Both the position numbers and the translations under genes were made by a program. From Sphaerosporella brunnea (Eukaryota > Ascomycota > Pezizomycetes > Pezizales > Pyronemataceae), in assembly GCA_008704415.1 (NCBI GenBank), contig VXIS01000401.1, positions 1-38,081 of the forward strand: 38,081 nt of DNA, written 5' to 3'. Position 1 is the stretch's first letter; the number at the start of each line of letters is the position of its first letter. Of this stretch, positions 37,689 to 38,081 are shown piece by piece. The notes beneath the pieces were generated by a model. The model searched no databases and had not been told where the DNA came from. It saw only the letters and a program-made list of their open reading frames with translations.

Positions 37689-38081
37689 ATCCTGACCTTG
37701 CGCGTCGCGCCTCTTGTCCTGCCTTTGGATCTTGTTCCTGCTCTCGTTCTTGCCCCCTCTGTACGCGAGTACCTTGAGCCCCTCCTGTCTGTTCTCGACC
37801 CTCTCCGTTACACTAGGTTCAGTCCACCAAAGCCTAACCTACTTGCTCTGTCTGTCACATCGCCATCTTCCCCCCCTACTCTTGCAACACCATGGCCGCC
37901 TACCACGACCTCCGAATCCATGCAGGAGCTCTGGGCAGCCATCGAAACTGACGCCCAGGCGCCTCCAGAAGAAGGCTTCCCCCAGGAAGAGCGCGATCAA
38001 CGTTTGATCGACTTCGCCCATATGGCACAGCAACTCCTGACCTGCGAAGCCTCACCCAACCTGGAGGAGGAGCTGGAGGAG
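37689..38081 (+). CDS. Partial open frame running off the window
   Basis: 131 codons without a stop to the window edge. The first in-frame ATG is at 37920 (M-Q-E-L-W-A-A-I-E-T-D-A). An ATG at 37685 is in another frame that ends soon, so an intron or frameshift may join them. The upstream part is Pro/Leu-rich (V-R-E-Y-L-E-P-L-L-S-V-L-D-P) and the end Glu-rich. The layout (leader, Pro-rich N-terminus, acidic helix) would suit a retroelement gag, but no diagnostic motif is visible. Confidence 0.4.
   Translation, partial: MLTLRVAPLVLPLDLVPALVLAPSVREYLEPLLSVLDPLRYTRFSPPKPNLLALSVTSPSSPPTLATPWPPTTTSESMQELWAAIETDAQAPPEEGFPQEERDQRLIDFAHMAQQLLTCEASPNLEEELEE

Overview
The window looks like a repeat-rich, probably subtelomeric or heterochromatic stretch of a filamentous fungal genome (Dikarya-like). 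The reasons are GT-AG introns of about 43-110 nt with CTGAC-type branch points, two interstitial TTAGGG arrays, a fungal-style I/Tad-like LINE, and remnants of copia, hAT, Tc1, pogo and DDE_3 transposons. Few intact host genes are visible. No rRNA, convincing tRNA or CRISPR array was seen. I could not place it to species.

Layout. 1-3.0 kb: little recognisable apart from a telomere-like array at 689. 3.0-3.9 kb: a two-exon gene with an unusual Cys/His cluster; a second, LTR-interrupted copy lies at 22.5-23.5 kb on the minus strand. 5.2 kb: a DDE_3 transposase relic. 6.4-7.1 kb: the 3' end of a hAT element carrying a 218-bp TA-flanked MITE. 7.4-8.9 kb: copy A of a coiled-coil/basic-tail gene family whose copies B (21.5 kb), E, D and C (23.7-25.8 kb) share a 43-nt intron. 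9.6-10.2 kb: a small gene with two zinc-ribbon-like modules.

11.4-17.9 kb is a nearly complete 6.5-kb non-LTR retrotransposon. Its ORF1 has three zinc knuckles and its ORF2 has an apurinic endonuclease, reverse transcriptase and RNase H. It is flanked by a 16-bp target-site duplication and sits inside an older open frame that resumes at 17.94 kb. Its 3' tail, a perfect GGCCGCAAGCGGCC hairpin followed by an A-rich end, recurs at 20.15 kb and at 31.0 kb. The 31.0-kb copy ends a 1.3-kb element with its own 13-bp duplication and an ORF1-like frame but no ORF2: a candidate 'half-LINE' parasite of the big LINE.

19.1-20.0 kb holds a copia gag relic with its 5' LTR and a primer site complementary to the anticodon stem-loop of initiator tRNA-Met. 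26.4-29.9 kb is a nest: a Tc1 relic (DD34E spacing), then a hAT gene split at a TA by a pogo-like element with about 340-bp inverted repeats. 30.3-30.9 kb is an unrecognised pseudogene. 33.4 kb holds a 52-residue zinc-finger gene next to a nine-unit 18-bp minisatellite. 34.3-36.5 kb is a copia pol relic with a candidate LTR, cut by a hAT end. The last kilobase holds two unrecognised open frames. Several in-frame stops (CGA to TGA, CAA to TAA, TGG to TAG) are what C-to-T mutation of repeats would leave.
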